Shown here in pieces: positions 31,771-39,341 of a stretch of DNA of 39,341 nucleotides. A program made the translations under genes and the position numbers. The notes beneath the pieces were generated by a model. It made no database searches, was not told the DNA's origin, and saw only the letters and a list, made by a program, of their open reading frames with translations. Position 1 is the first letter of the stretch. The number at the start of each line of letters is the position of its first letter. Source of the stretch: Prolixibacteraceae bacterium (GTDB lineage Bacteria; Bacteroidota; Bacteroidia; Bacteroidales; Prolixibacteraceae); NCBI GenBank assembly GCA_947475715.1, contig CANJNY010000034.1, positions 1 to 39,341 on the forward strand, read 5' to 3'.

Positions 31771-32397
31771 CTACGACAAATTCGCAGAAATCAATTTTAT
31801 AAACTCCTGCCTTGTCGCCTCTTTCTGAAAGGCTCCTGTGAAATCAGAGGTCGTAGTAACCGAGTTTTGCTTTTCGACACCCCGCATACTCATGCACAAA
31901 TGGCGGGCCTCAATAACCACCGCTACTCCAAGTGGATTCAAAGCATTTTGAATACAATCCTTGATCTGTGTGGTGAGTCTCTCCTGCACCTGCAACCGCC
32001 GGGAGTATGCCTCAACAACCCGTGCAATCTTGCTTAAACCGGTGATATATCCATTCGGAATATAAGCCACGTAAGCCTTACCGATGAAGGGAAGCATATG
32101 ATGTTCGCACAACGAATAAATCTCAATATCCTTAACGATAACCATCTGACGGTAATCCTCCTTAAATAAGGCAGATTTGAGAATCTGATCCGGATCCATA
32201 TTATATCCCTGAGTTAAAAACTGCATTGACTTAGCAATACGAACAGGAGACTGAAGTAATCCTTCCCTTTCTACATCTTCTCCAAGTAATTTCAAAATCT
32301 GGCGATAATGTTCAGCCATCTTGAGAACGTTGGTTTCGTTGTACATCTCAACTTTGCTGTAACCAATATTGTCTTTACTATTCAGTGAAAATTTCAT
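31771..32397 (-). CDS. folE: GTP cyclohydrolase I
   Basis: A 208-residue enzyme of tetrahydrofolate synthesis: GTP to 7,8-dihydroneopterin triphosphate. The zinc and active-site segments are clear: [34 protein letters not shown] (substrate binding) and [19 protein letters not shown], all characteristic of FolE type I. It forms a toroidal homodecamer in the cytoplasm. Single gene, between fabD and topB on the same strand, each with its own spacer. Confidence 0.96.
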   Translation of the reverse strand: MKFSLNSKDNIGYSKVEMYNETNVLKMAEHYRQILKLLGEDVEREGLLQSPVRIAKSMQFLTQGYNMDPDQILKSALFKEDYRQMVIVKDIEIYSLCEHHMLPFIGKAYVAYIPNGYITGLSKIARVVEAYSRRLQVQERLTTQIKDCIQNALNPLGVAVVIEARHLCMSMRGVEKQNSVTTTSDFTGAFQKEATRQEFIKLISANLS

Positions 32398-32579
32398 TTT
32401 AAACTATTTTATATTTATTTTAATTAAAGAAGATAAACAACTGGAATCTTTAAAAGTTCAGACCAAATGACATATCTGTGAACACATCCAAAATAAATAT
32501 ACAGAATCATATCAAAGTTAAATAAAAAATTAATAATGTACTTAAATCTGTACCTGATTAATAATTTCAAACTCAAATA

Positions 32580-32735
32580 ATGAACGCAGCAAATTACACT
32601 GAATTCAGAGCAATGCACTTACTTAGATCAAAGGCAAATTCAGATCGATTATTCGAATCTATCGAACAAATGAAAACCGGAAAATCTTTTTATCAAGAAT
32701 TAATAGTTGCAGGTATCATTACGACAAATAGCTAG
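32580..32735 (+). CDS. Small antitoxin-like ORF (51 aa), orphan
   Basis: An ORF starting MNAANYTEFRAMHLLRSKAN and containing SDRLFESIEQMKTGKSFYQE. Its length and the 'S.RL..SIEQ...GK' tail recall small antitoxins of Bacteroidota. Its last four bases overlap the 3' end of the minus-strand topB gene, so the normal toxin position is taken by topB; if real it is an orphan. It is weakly supported: no neighbour of matching function and only composition to go on. Confidence 0.35.
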   Translation: MNAANYTEFRAMHLLRSKANSDRLFESIEQMKTGKSFYQELIVAGIITTNS

Positions 32736-35104
32736 TCGATTATTAAGCTGAATTCATCATCAAATTCCACCCTCCCGTCACGTTTAAACCCTTCATCACC
32801 AGAAAAACCGCTAATTTTCGCAGTTTTACCTTTAAGGACCAATTGTTCCATGTTATTTTCAGACAAATTTTTCCCCAGGAATACAAAGGGAATCCGGAAT
32901 GTGCATCCGCTGCGAAATTCTGCGCATCCCCAGGCCGCCTTCCCCTTTATAATCAACCCTTTTTTACATTTCGGGCAACGAAGCTCTTCGGGAGCCTTGG
33001 ATTCAAAAGAGAGTGTAAAATCGCGGTTCAGAATTACATTGCCGATTTCCTCATTCTCGCCTGATCCCGTTTTCAACTCGGCGCTTCTTCCTTTCCGGCA
33101 AAGCAGTTTAATATTCGTGTCACTTAATTTTTTTCCGGAAAATTCAAACGGAAGACGGAATGCGCATCCATCACGATAGGAGGTGCAACCCCAGGATTGT
33201 TTCCCTTTTACCACCTCCCCTTTTTTGCATTTAGGACAAATTATTTTCTCAGTTGCAGCAGGGAGTACCGGTTTAATCTTCTTTTGAGGCGAAATCTCAT
33301 TTTTAACGACAACTTTCTCATCCTGAACAGCCACAGAAATAGCCTTGCCTGAAGATTGCTTAACCTGCAGAACAATCTCAGAAACCATCTCCTTAAGTTC
33401 GGTCATAAAAGCGGCAATTTCGTATTTTCCCTCTTCGATCTGGCGGAGTTTTTTTTCCCACATCCCGGTCAATTCAGCCGATTTAAGCAACTCATTTTCA
33501 ATAATCTGGATCAACTCAATCCCGGTAGAATTGGCCACTATATTTTTTTTATTACGATAGATATATTTTCGCCGAAAGAGGGTTTCAATGATATTTGCCC
33601 GGGTTGAAGGTCTACCGATCCCATTCTGTTTAAGCAGATCCCTCAGTTCTTCATCATCGACACTTTTGCCAGCGGTTTCCATTGCGCGCAGTAATGTCGC
33701 TTCTGTATAAAACTTTGGAGGCTGGGTCATCTTTTCTCCAAGTTCAGGTTCATGAGGGCCGTGCTCCCCCTTTTCAAACAGCGGGAGAATATTTTCATCG
33801 GCAGAGGCTTTGCCTGAGTCATCCTTATAGACTTCGCGCCAACCGGGCTCCAGAATCTGCTTGCCGGTAACCTTAAACTCAACGGTATTTGCCTCACCGA
33901 TAACCGTAACATTAGACACTTTACAATCGGGATAAAAAACGCTGATAAAACGACGGGCCACCATATCATAAATTTTACGCTCATCAGGTGTCAATGAATT
34001 AGAAATTACCCCGGTCGGGATAATGGCATGGTGATCTGTAATCTTCTTATCGTCAAATATTTTAGAGCTCTTCTTAATTTTGGTGGCGAGCAACGGAGCC
34101 ACTAGCTCCTGATATGGGGTAAGTTTAGCCAGAATTCCGGGAACTTTAGGAAAAAGATCCTCCGAAAGGTAGGTTGTATCAACCCTTGGATAGGTAGTCA
34201 GTTTTTTCTCGTAAAGACTTTGGATTAGTTTAAGAGTCTCTTCGGCAGTAAATCCATATTTGCGGTTACCGTCGACCTGAAGCGAGGTGAGGTCAAAAAG
34301 TCGCAGTGGTGCCTCTGCACCGGTCTTTCTCTCATAAGACAGGATATGAAATTCATGGCCGGTAATATCCCGTAGCTTTACCGCGGCCTCTTCGGCAGTA
34401 GCAAAACGACCGGAAGTGGCAGAAAAGATTACTTCGCGATATTTTGTTTTAAGCTCCCAATATGGTTCAGGTTTAAAATTGTCAATTTCAAGCTGACGTT
34501 TAACGATTAACGAAAGCGTGGGTGTCTGCACCCTTCCTATCGAGAGGACCTGTCGGTTTTGGCCATATTTTAAGGTATACAGACGTGTTGCGTTCATTCC
34601 CAGCAACCAGTCCCCAATAGCCCGTGCACTCCCTGCGGCATAAAGGTTATCAAAATCATGACCGTCACGTAAATGTTCAAATCCCTCCCTGATGGCCTCC
34701 TCGGTAAGTGAGGAGATCCATAACCGTTTCAATGGTTTGTTATTTCCCGCTTTTGAGAGGACCCACCGCTGGATAAGTTCCCCCTCCTGCCCGGCATCCC
34801 CGCAATTAATCACCTCATCAGCTTTATTAACCAGCTTTTCGATAATTCCAAATTGCTTTTTAACACCGTTGTCATTGATCAGCTTAATTCCAAAGCGCTC
34901 GGGGAGCATTGGAAGGGTTCGCATGTCCCATGATTTCCATCGGTCGGTATAATCATGAGGTTCTTTTAAGGTACAAAGATGTCCGAATGTCCAGGTTACC
35001 TGGTATCCGTTTCCTTCAAAATAGCCATCCATACGGTTTTTAGCCCCTATGATAGCAGCAATCTCCTTGGCTACACTTGGTTTTTCAGCAATACAAACTC
35101 TCAC
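32732..35104 (-). CDS. topB: DNA topoisomerase III (type IA)
   Basis: A 790-residue type IA topoisomerase. A TOPRIM domain opens the protein (CIAEKPSVAKEIAAIIG, then CGDAGQEGEL at residues ~101-110). The catalytic tyrosine is Tyr305 in TTYPRVDTTYLSED (here RVD where RTD is usual). QNGIGRPSTRANIIETL marks the later conserved helix. The C-terminus has two repeats of a CPKCKKG...WGC zinc-ribbon-like unit (about residues 617-640 and 713-737). It relaxes and decatenates DNA. The divergent TonB-like gene starts 124 bases away. Confidence 0.94.
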   Translation of the reverse strand: MRVCIAEKPSVAKEIAAIIGAKNRMDGYFEGNGYQVTWTFGHLCTLKEPHDYTDRWKSWDMRTLPMLPERFGIKLINDNGVKKQFGIIEKLVNKADEVINCGDAGQEGELIQRWVLSKAGNNKPLKRLWISSLTEEAIREGFEHLRDGHDFDNLYAAGSARAIGDWLLGMNATRLYTLKYGQNRQVLSIGRVQTPTLSLIVKRQLEIDNFKPEPYWELKTKYREVIFSATSGRFATAEEAAVKLRDITGHEFHILSYERKTGAEAPLRLFDLTSLQVDGNRKYGFTAEETLKLIQSLYEKKLTTYPRVDTTYLSEDLFPKVPGILAKLTPYQELVAPLLATKIKKSSKIFDDKKITDHHAIIPTGVISNSLTPDERKIYDMVARRFISVFYPDCKVSNVTVIGEANTVEFKVTGKQILEPGWREVYKDDSGKASADENILPLFEKGEHGPHEPELGEKMTQPPKFYTEATLLRAMETAGKSVDDEELRDLLKQNGIGRPSTRANIIETLFRRKYIYRNKKNIVANSTGIELIQIIENELLKSAELTGMWEKKLRQIEEGKYEIAAFMTELKEMVSEIVLQVKQSSGKAISVAVQDEKVVVKNEISPQKKIKPVLPAATEKIICPKCKKGEVVKGKQSWGCTSYRDGCAFRLPFEFSGKKLSDTNIKLLCRKGRSAELKTGSGENEEIGNVILNRDFTLSFESKAPEELRCPKCKKGLIIKGKAAWGCAEFRSGCTFRIPFVFLGKNLSENNMEQLVLKGKTAKISGFSGDEGFKRDGRVEFDDEFSLIID

Positions 35105-35210
35105 CTTTTCAATTTCAGTTCCAGGATCAAAGGTAGTTCACTTTATGGTTAATGGGAAACCTTTGGTAAATATTATAAAAAAAGAGGGTATGGCAGCAAT
35201 ATAAATTGCT

Positions 35211-35218
35211 TATTTTTG
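35211..35218 (+). promoter_or_regulatory. -7 element of the TonB-like gene
   Basis: TATTTTTG fits TAnnTTTG and lies only 10 bases before the ATG, implying a very short or absent leader. Confidence 0.5.
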
Positions 35219-35228
35219 ACCGCAGAAA

Positions 35229-35996
35229 ATGGGAAAAATCAAGCAACTATACAATCGCAATATTTACGGGGTAATTACCACGCTCATTTTCCATATCTTT
35301 ATTTTTCTGTTCCTTATTTTATCCCATTTAAATCTTAGCGATGAAAAAAAGGAGGATTCAATTGTACTGGATCTGTCTCAAATTGACCTGAAAATTCCCG
35401 AACCCGAAAAAGAGAAGGAAAAAGAGAAGAAAGATCAGCAGGCAGCAGCCACACCTCAACAAAAAGCAGGTTCTGCCAAACTGGCATCTAACCGTGCCGT
35501 AAATGATGCAGCCAAAGGTAACGATGAATCGGCATCATCGTCGAAGGATCCCTTTTTCGATAAGGCCTATAAGAACGAGATCGCTGCGGCAAAAAAACTG
35601 ATTAGTGATGTCAATCAAAATCTGGCAAGAAAAATTCCCGAAATAGGTGATATTCCGATGCCTGCCGATCATGCAGAGGGAAAGACACGTGAAGAGGTGA
35701 AGCAATCGAACTATAAAGGAAAATCCAATATACACTATTCAGTCGAAAACCGTTATCATGCCTATCTCCCTATTCCTGTATACCTTGCAGAAGGTGGCGG
35801 AGAGATCATTGTGGATATTATCGTAGGGCGCGACGGATCGGTATTGAAGGCAGAACCCAGACCTAATCCGGCAATTGCAGATCTGACCACATTCGCGTAT
35901 GCCAAACAGGCGGCCGAAAAAACGATCTTCAATGAGGATCCCAAGGCACCGGAAAGACAAAAAGGGACGATTACCTATATTTTTCTGGCACAATAG
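35229..35996 (+). CDS. TonB-like energy transducer
   Basis: A 255-residue protein with one N-terminal membrane helix (GVITTLIFHIFIFLFLILSH), a charged EKEKEKEKK linker (residues ~58-70), a low-complexity Ala/Ser/Lys stretch, and a C-terminal domain with GGGEIIVDIIVGRDGSVLKA and AYAKQAAEKTIFNED, the TonB C-terminal fold pattern. It should span the periplasm and energise TonB-dependent transporters; the SusC at 23967 is a plausible client, but not specifically linked. Start ATG 35229, 10 bases after a -7 element. Confidence 0.75.
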   Translation: MGKIKQLYNRNIYGVITTLIFHIFIFLFLILSHLNLSDEKKEDSIVLDLSQIDLKIPEPEKEKEKEKKDQQAAATPQQKAGSAKLASNRAVNDAAKGNDESASSSKDPFFDKAYKNEIAAAKKLISDVNQNLARKIPEIGDIPMPADHAEGKTREEVKQSNYKGKSNIHYSVENRYHAYLPIPVYLAEGGGEIIVDIIVGRDGSVLKAEPRPNPAIADLTTFAYAKQAAEKTIFNEDPKAPERQKGTITYIFLAQ

Positions 35997-36035
35997 GCGG
36001 AGGAAGGGCAAATGCCAAAAGTAAAATGCAAAATG

Positions 36036-36068
36036 AAAATTCAAACCTCAAAAAATAATTTGAATTTT
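36036..36068. terminator. AT-rich inverted repeat between convergent genes
   Basis: AAAATTCAAA and TTTGAATTTT, perfect 10-bp arms with a 13-base loop, between the TonB-like gene and the minus-strand dehydrogenase gene. The preceding GTAAAATGCAAAATG run is another word patch. Confidence 0.45.
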
Positions 36069-36113
36069 AAGTTATTTTTAATTCCCTAATCTCCTCTTAT
36101 TCAAAGTTTTTAC

Positions 36114-37109
36114 TCACACAAAATTGCGGAAATATTTCATAAACTGCACCCGTTCCCAGGCGGCAGGATTACCACTGTTAGATTGGCTTAGACGTCCGCG
36201 GAATTCTGAAATTGAATTAAACTCATGAGCCACCATCCAGTTCGAAAGTTCATCAATCATCTTCGCAATATGATTTTGTTCAGTAGTATACAATGCCGAG
36301 ACAACCTGACAAACCTGTGCCCCGGCCAAAAGTTGCTTAATCACTCCCGATCCGTCATGGATCCCTGTAGAAGCCGCAATGTCACATTTTAACCTACCCG
36401 AAAGGATCGAAACCCAACGAAGCGTGCTCCCTAAATCAGAGGGCGAACTAAGGACGAAACCCGATGAGATAACCAACTGATTAATGTCAATATCAGGAAG
36501 CCAGGAACGATTAAACAACACAACTCCTTCCACCCCGGCCAGATCAATAGATTCACTATAACGGATCAAATTAGACTGATAGGCACTAATCTTAAGAGCA
36601 ACAGGAATCTTAACAGTTTTCTTTATAATTGCAATTATTTCAGAAGTCGTCTCAGCAATCTGCTTTTCTCCGCGTTGTGTGTCAGAGGGGAGGAAAAACA
36701 GGTTAAGTTCAAGGGCGTCGGCTCCCGCTTTTTCAATCGCCCTGGCAAAAAAGATCCATTTCTGGGAGCTCACACAATTGATACTGGCAATAACCGGAAT
36801 GTCAACCGATTTTTTTGAGTTTGAGATTAATTCAAGGTAATCGGCAAGGATATTGGCAGTTTCAACTGACTCCATGTAGTCCATGGTCTCCGGAAAAACA
36901 AAATGACGGTTGGTCATTGAGTGGGTTTGTTCCTCCATCTCCATTAATATCTCCTCTTCGAAGAGCGATTTTAAGACTACAGCCGCAGCTCCCATCTTTT
37001 CAAGCTTAACGATCTTTTCAACAGAATCAGTGAGTCCGCTGCTTCCAACAATAATCGGATTCTTAAGTTGTAATCCTAAATAGGTAGTGGATAAATCAGG
37101 TGCCTTCAT
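36114..37109 (-). CDS. Dihydroorotate-dehydrogenase-like flavoprotein
   Basis: A 331-residue TIM-barrel protein of the dihydroorotate dehydrogenase-like group. PIIVGSSGLTDSVEKIVKLE, VIASINCVS, AGADALELNLFF and IPVALKISAYQSNLIR are barrel segments shared with PyrD, including the Lys that binds FMN phosphate. It lacks the usual PyrD catalytic loop context, and such paralogues are often called 'dihydroorotate dehydrogenase-like'; the substrate is unknown. It stands alone, convergent with the TonB-like gene and divergent from the operon at 37214. Confidence 0.8.
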   Translation of the reverse strand: MKAPDLSTTYLGLQLKNPIIVGSSGLTDSVEKIVKLEKMGAAAVVLKSLFEEEILMEMEEQTHSMTNRHFVFPETMDYMESVETANILADYLELISNSKKSVDIPVIASINCVSSQKWIFFARAIEKAGADALELNLFFLPSDTQRGEKQIAETTSEIIAIIKKTVKIPVALKISAYQSNLIRYSESIDLAGVEGVVLFNRSWLPDIDINQLVISSGFVLSSPSDLGSTLRWVSILSGRLKCDIAASTGIHDGSGVIKQLLAGAQVCQVVSALYTTEQNHIAKMIDELSNWMVAHEFNSISEFRGRLSQSNSGNPAAWERVQFMKYFRNFV

Positions 37110-37181
37110 AAGCGATTATTTTTTATCACGTAAACTTTTTAAAATTATGAATTAAAACTTAGTCTGCATAAAATTATCACT

Positions 37182-37189
37182 TATATTTG
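37182..37189 (+). promoter_or_regulatory. -7 element of the 37214 operon
   Basis: TATATTTG matches TAnnTTTG, 24 bases before the ATG at 37214. Confidence 0.6.
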
Positions 37190-37213
37190 AGTTTTGATAG
37201 AATAATTCTAACT

Positions 37214-37444
37214 ATGAACCCTGATCCCAACTTATTACTTCTTCTGACCTCTACCCCAATGCCATTTGGGAAATACAAGGGGAGTTATATCTGTGACCTT
37301 CCTGTTTCGTATCTTGAATGGTTTGAGCAAAAAGGGTTTCCGAAAGGTAAACTTGGCATTCTACTTCAAACAATTTATGAAATTAAATTGAATGGCCTTG
37401 AATATTTGTTGGTTCCACTCAAAAAAAGCAGATTTACAAAATGA
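37214..37444 (+). CDS. DUF3820-family small protein
   Basis: A 76-residue protein with MPFGKYKGSYICDLPVSYLE and WFEQKGFPKGKLGILLQT, the pattern of the DUF3820 family (FGKYKG...L.DLP..YL.WF...FP.G.LG). I choose ATG 37214 over the upstream in-frame TTG at 37187, because the latter overlaps the -7 element. It overlaps the next gene by four bases (ATGA), so the two are cotranslated. The family's function is uncertain. Confidence 0.85.
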   Translation: MNPDPNLLLLLTSTPMPFGKYKGSYICDLPVSYLEWFEQKGFPKGKLGILLQTIYEIKLNGLEYLLVPLKKSRFTK

Positions 37445-37911
37445 CCACGGCATCATTACCCGAACTACGAAGAGGAATAAATAATGTTCCATCAGGTGAT
37501 TTACCTGAATTATGCCTCCGTCTTGCCCGTTTCAGGAAGGAGAATAAAGAACTCCTCTCCTATCTGCTCTTCGAAGCCGATGATGAGCCGGAATATATCC
37601 GGAAAATAAAAGCAGAGCTCGACGACCATTTTAGCGAGATTAGCCGAACCACCCCCTACCTGGCAAAAAAGGGAATACGAAAGATCCTCGCCTTCACCAA
37701 TCAGCGAATCCGTTATTCGGGGCAGAAAAGAACCGAAGTAGAATTACTAATCCATTTCTGCAGGAAATTTAAAAAGGAGGTTCCCTTCAAACACAATATT
37801 CAGATAAAGAATATTTACCTGCGCCAGATCCAACGAATAAAAAAAACGATTGGGATGATGCATGAAGACCTTCAGTTTGATTATAGCCAAGAGGTTAGTT
37901 CACTCGAATAA
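37441..37911 (+). CDS. Conserved-looking hypothetical protein
   Basis: A 156-residue, lysine- and arginine-rich helical protein (LCLRLARFRKENKELLSYLL, RKILAFTNQRIRYSGQKR, KKTIGMMHEDLQFDYSQE). No signal peptide or membrane helix, so it is cytoplasmic; no family recognised. Its coupling to the DUF3820 gene by the ATGA overlap indicates a joint role. Confidence 0.7.
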   Translation: MTTASLPELRRGINNVPSGDLPELCLRLARFRKENKELLSYLLFEADDEPEYIRKIKAELDDHFSEISRTTPYLAKKGIRKILAFTNQRIRYSGQKRTEVELLIHFCRKFKKEVPFKHNIQIKNIYLRQIQRIKKTIGMMHEDLQFDYSQEVSSLE

Positions 37912-37978
37912 AAACAGCAGAAGCACTTGTTTAATAATCAATATTATATTCAAAGAATAAGGAACCAATCAATTAATT

Positions 37979-39341
37979 ATGCTAACCAATAAATCTCTTC
38001 AACGGTCTGCTGGATGTTTGCTCATTATTATTGTTTTTCTGACCAGTTTGAATTTAAAATCTTTTGCACAAAAGGGCGATACCCTTATAGCCGGAGTTCG
38101 TATAGCCACCTTTGATGTTGATGCTACACCTCCGGTTGGATCGCTGTTGACCTACAACAAGGAGATTAACAAATGGGATCTGGGGCTCAGGGCAAAGGGT
38201 ATTATTCTGCTGGGATCGGGGAAGCCTATTGTGCTTTGCGCTGTCGACTGGATCGGAATAGCAAACGAAGGGCAGGATCTGTTCAGGCAGGCCCTGGCAG
38301 ATGCAGCAGGGACACTCCCCTGGCGGGTTGCACTGCATACCGTTCATCAGCATGATGCCCCAACCTGTGATTTCGGCGCGGAAAGAATGCTTCTCGAAGC
38401 AGGGTGTGATCCAATGTGTTTCGAAGGGACCTTTGCCCGTGAAATGATTATCAGACTGCAGACGGCTGTAAAGAATTCGTTGGAACTTGCCCTGCCGGTA
38501 ACACATATTGGATTTGGTGAGGCGGAGGTGTACAAGGTTGCTTCGAACCGTCGCATCATCGGAAATGATGGGCTTATTAAGGCCACGCGGTACTCAAGTT
38601 GCACAGATTCAGCACTGATTGCAGAACCTGAAGGACTTATTGACCCCATGGTTTCGCTGGTCAGTTTCTGGAATTTGGATAAACCCATTGCAGTACTTAG
38701 TTATTATGCTGTTCACCCTCAAAGCTATTACCGAACTGGAGTTGCCAATCCTGATTTTCCGGGGGTAGCCAGATTTTTAAGGCAGCTTGCACTACCGGAG
38801 GCGCTCCATATCCACTTTAACGGTGCGGGAGGAAATATTACTGCAGGAAAATATAATGACGGTACTGCACCGATGCGTGGAGTTCTTGCCTCACGCCTGG
38901 CTGACGGCATGAAACGGGCCTGGGAGGCTACAAAACGGGAACCATTAACGATGGAGGAGATCTCGTGGAAAGTTGAACCTCTGGCACTCCCATTACTTAA
39001 AAACCAGGAAGAGATGCAAACATGGATCGCAACCAAAGACTCGATGTTTCTAAGTAACAATCTATCTAAACTGGTTTTTCTTAGAAGATTACAGGCAGGC
39101 AAACAACTCGATATCAAGTGTCTTAAACTTGGAAGAGGGCGAATCCTGTTCGCACCCGGTGAATTATTCGTAGAGTATCAGCTGGCCGCGAAGGCTATTC
39201 GTCCGGATTTATTTGTTGCCATGGCAGCTTATGGCGATTATGCCCCGGGATATATCTGCACCTCTGCTGCATATAAGGAAGGGGGATATGAATCAGGAAT
39301 AGCTTCAGGTGTAACTGCAGATGCCGAAATCATCGTTATGA
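37979..39341 (+). CDS. Neutral/alkaline ceramidase-like exported protein (5' part)
   Basis: The frame is open from ATG 37979 to the right edge of the window (454 codons, no stop), so only the N-terminal part is present. A signal peptide (CLLIIIVFLTSLNLKSFAQ) leads into RIATFDVDATPPVGS, RAKGIILLGSGKPIVLCAVD, HTVHQHDAPT (histidines of the zinc site), NGAGGNITAG and GELFVEYQLAAKAI, which resemble the N-terminal domain of neutral/alkaline non-lysosomal ceramidases (PF04734). The protein would act outside the cytoplasm on amide-linked lipids or related compounds; related Bacteroidota proteins have unproven substrates. Confidence 0.75.
   Translation, partial: MLTNKSLQRSAGCLLIIIVFLTSLNLKSFAQKGDTLIAGVRIATFDVDATPPVGSLLTYNKEINKWDLGLRAKGIILLGSGKPIVLCAVDWIGIANEGQDLFRQALADAAGTLPWRVALHTVHQHDAPTCDFGAERMLLEAGCDPMCFEGTFAREMIIRLQTAVKNSLELALPVTHIGFGEAEVYKVASNRRIIGNDGLIKATRYSSCTDSALIAEPEGLIDPMVSLVSFWNLDKPIAVLSYYAVHPQSYYRTGVANPDFPGVARFLRQLALPEALHIHFNGAGGNITAGKYNDGTAPMRGVLASRLADGMKRAWEATKREPLTMEEISWKVEPLALPLLKNQEEMQTWIATKDSMFLSNNLSKLVFLRRLQAGKQLDIKCLKLGRGRILFAPGELFVEYQLAAKAIRPDLFVAMAAYGDYAPGYICTSAAYKEGGYESGIASGVTADAEIIVM

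Noticed and set aside
1-39341. CRISPR array
   Set aside because: Repeats are palindromic or word-like and irregularly spaced; there is no direct repeat with even unique spacers and no cas gene.
1-39341. tRNA or rRNA genes
   Set aside because: No T-loop motif with matching stems and no rRNA-like stretch was found by eye.

Overview
The window looks like chromosomal DNA of a Bacteroidota member, probably a free-living or wastewater-type Bacteroidia relative. The main signs are a SusC/SusD outer-membrane pair, a TonB-like protein, SPII lipoproteins, many promoters of the Bacteroidota type (-7 element TAnnTTTG) and mostly weak Shine-Dalgarno sequences. The genus cannot be fixed from the sequence alone. 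No tRNA, rRNA or CRISPR array was seen.

Region 1 (1-5.75 kb) is an accessory array. Five different toxin-antitoxin (TA) modules lie on the + strand: ParE-like, VapC-like (frameshifted), YafQ, MntA/HepT, and an antitoxin plus a truncated toxin beginning with an IGFHGCD motif. Each of the first four is followed directly by a broken 3' end of a polysaccharide sugar transferase gene. These remnants belong to two sequence classes, and one is a chimera of both. A small coiled-coil membrane protein gene with a premature stop is also in the array.

Region 2 (5.7-15.7 kb) is a surface-sugar locus broken up by repeats: a LegC-type aminotransferase, an intact sugar transferase, a cytidylyltransferase/GHMP-kinase fusion, a second coiled-coil paralogue, a large DUF2339-like membrane protein and a polysaccharide 4,6-dehydratase. 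The dehydratase and aminotransferase fit consecutive steps toward a 4-amino-4,6-dideoxy UDP-sugar, which the sugar transferase could load on a lipid carrier (inference). The spacers hold palindromic repeats, a repeat of about 300 bp and patches of short repeated 'words'. Matching word DNA also sits in frame inside both the aminotransferase and the dehydratase genes.

Region 3 (15.7-39.3 kb) is mostly ordinary chromosome: an M3 oligopeptidase, a lipoprotein/beta-barrel operon of unknown role, pheS, a Tat-exported Gfo/Idh/MocA oxidoreductase divergent from susCD, a uracil/xanthine permease, fabD, folE, topB, a TonB-like protein, a dihydroorotate-dehydrogenase-like protein, a two-gene operon of small proteins, and the 5' part of a ceramidase-like gene that runs off the right edge.

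The most notable signal is the alternation of TA modules with sugar-transferase 3' ends, together with repeat-word DNA that invades coding sequence in frame. Both are read from the sequence; the mechanism is inference.
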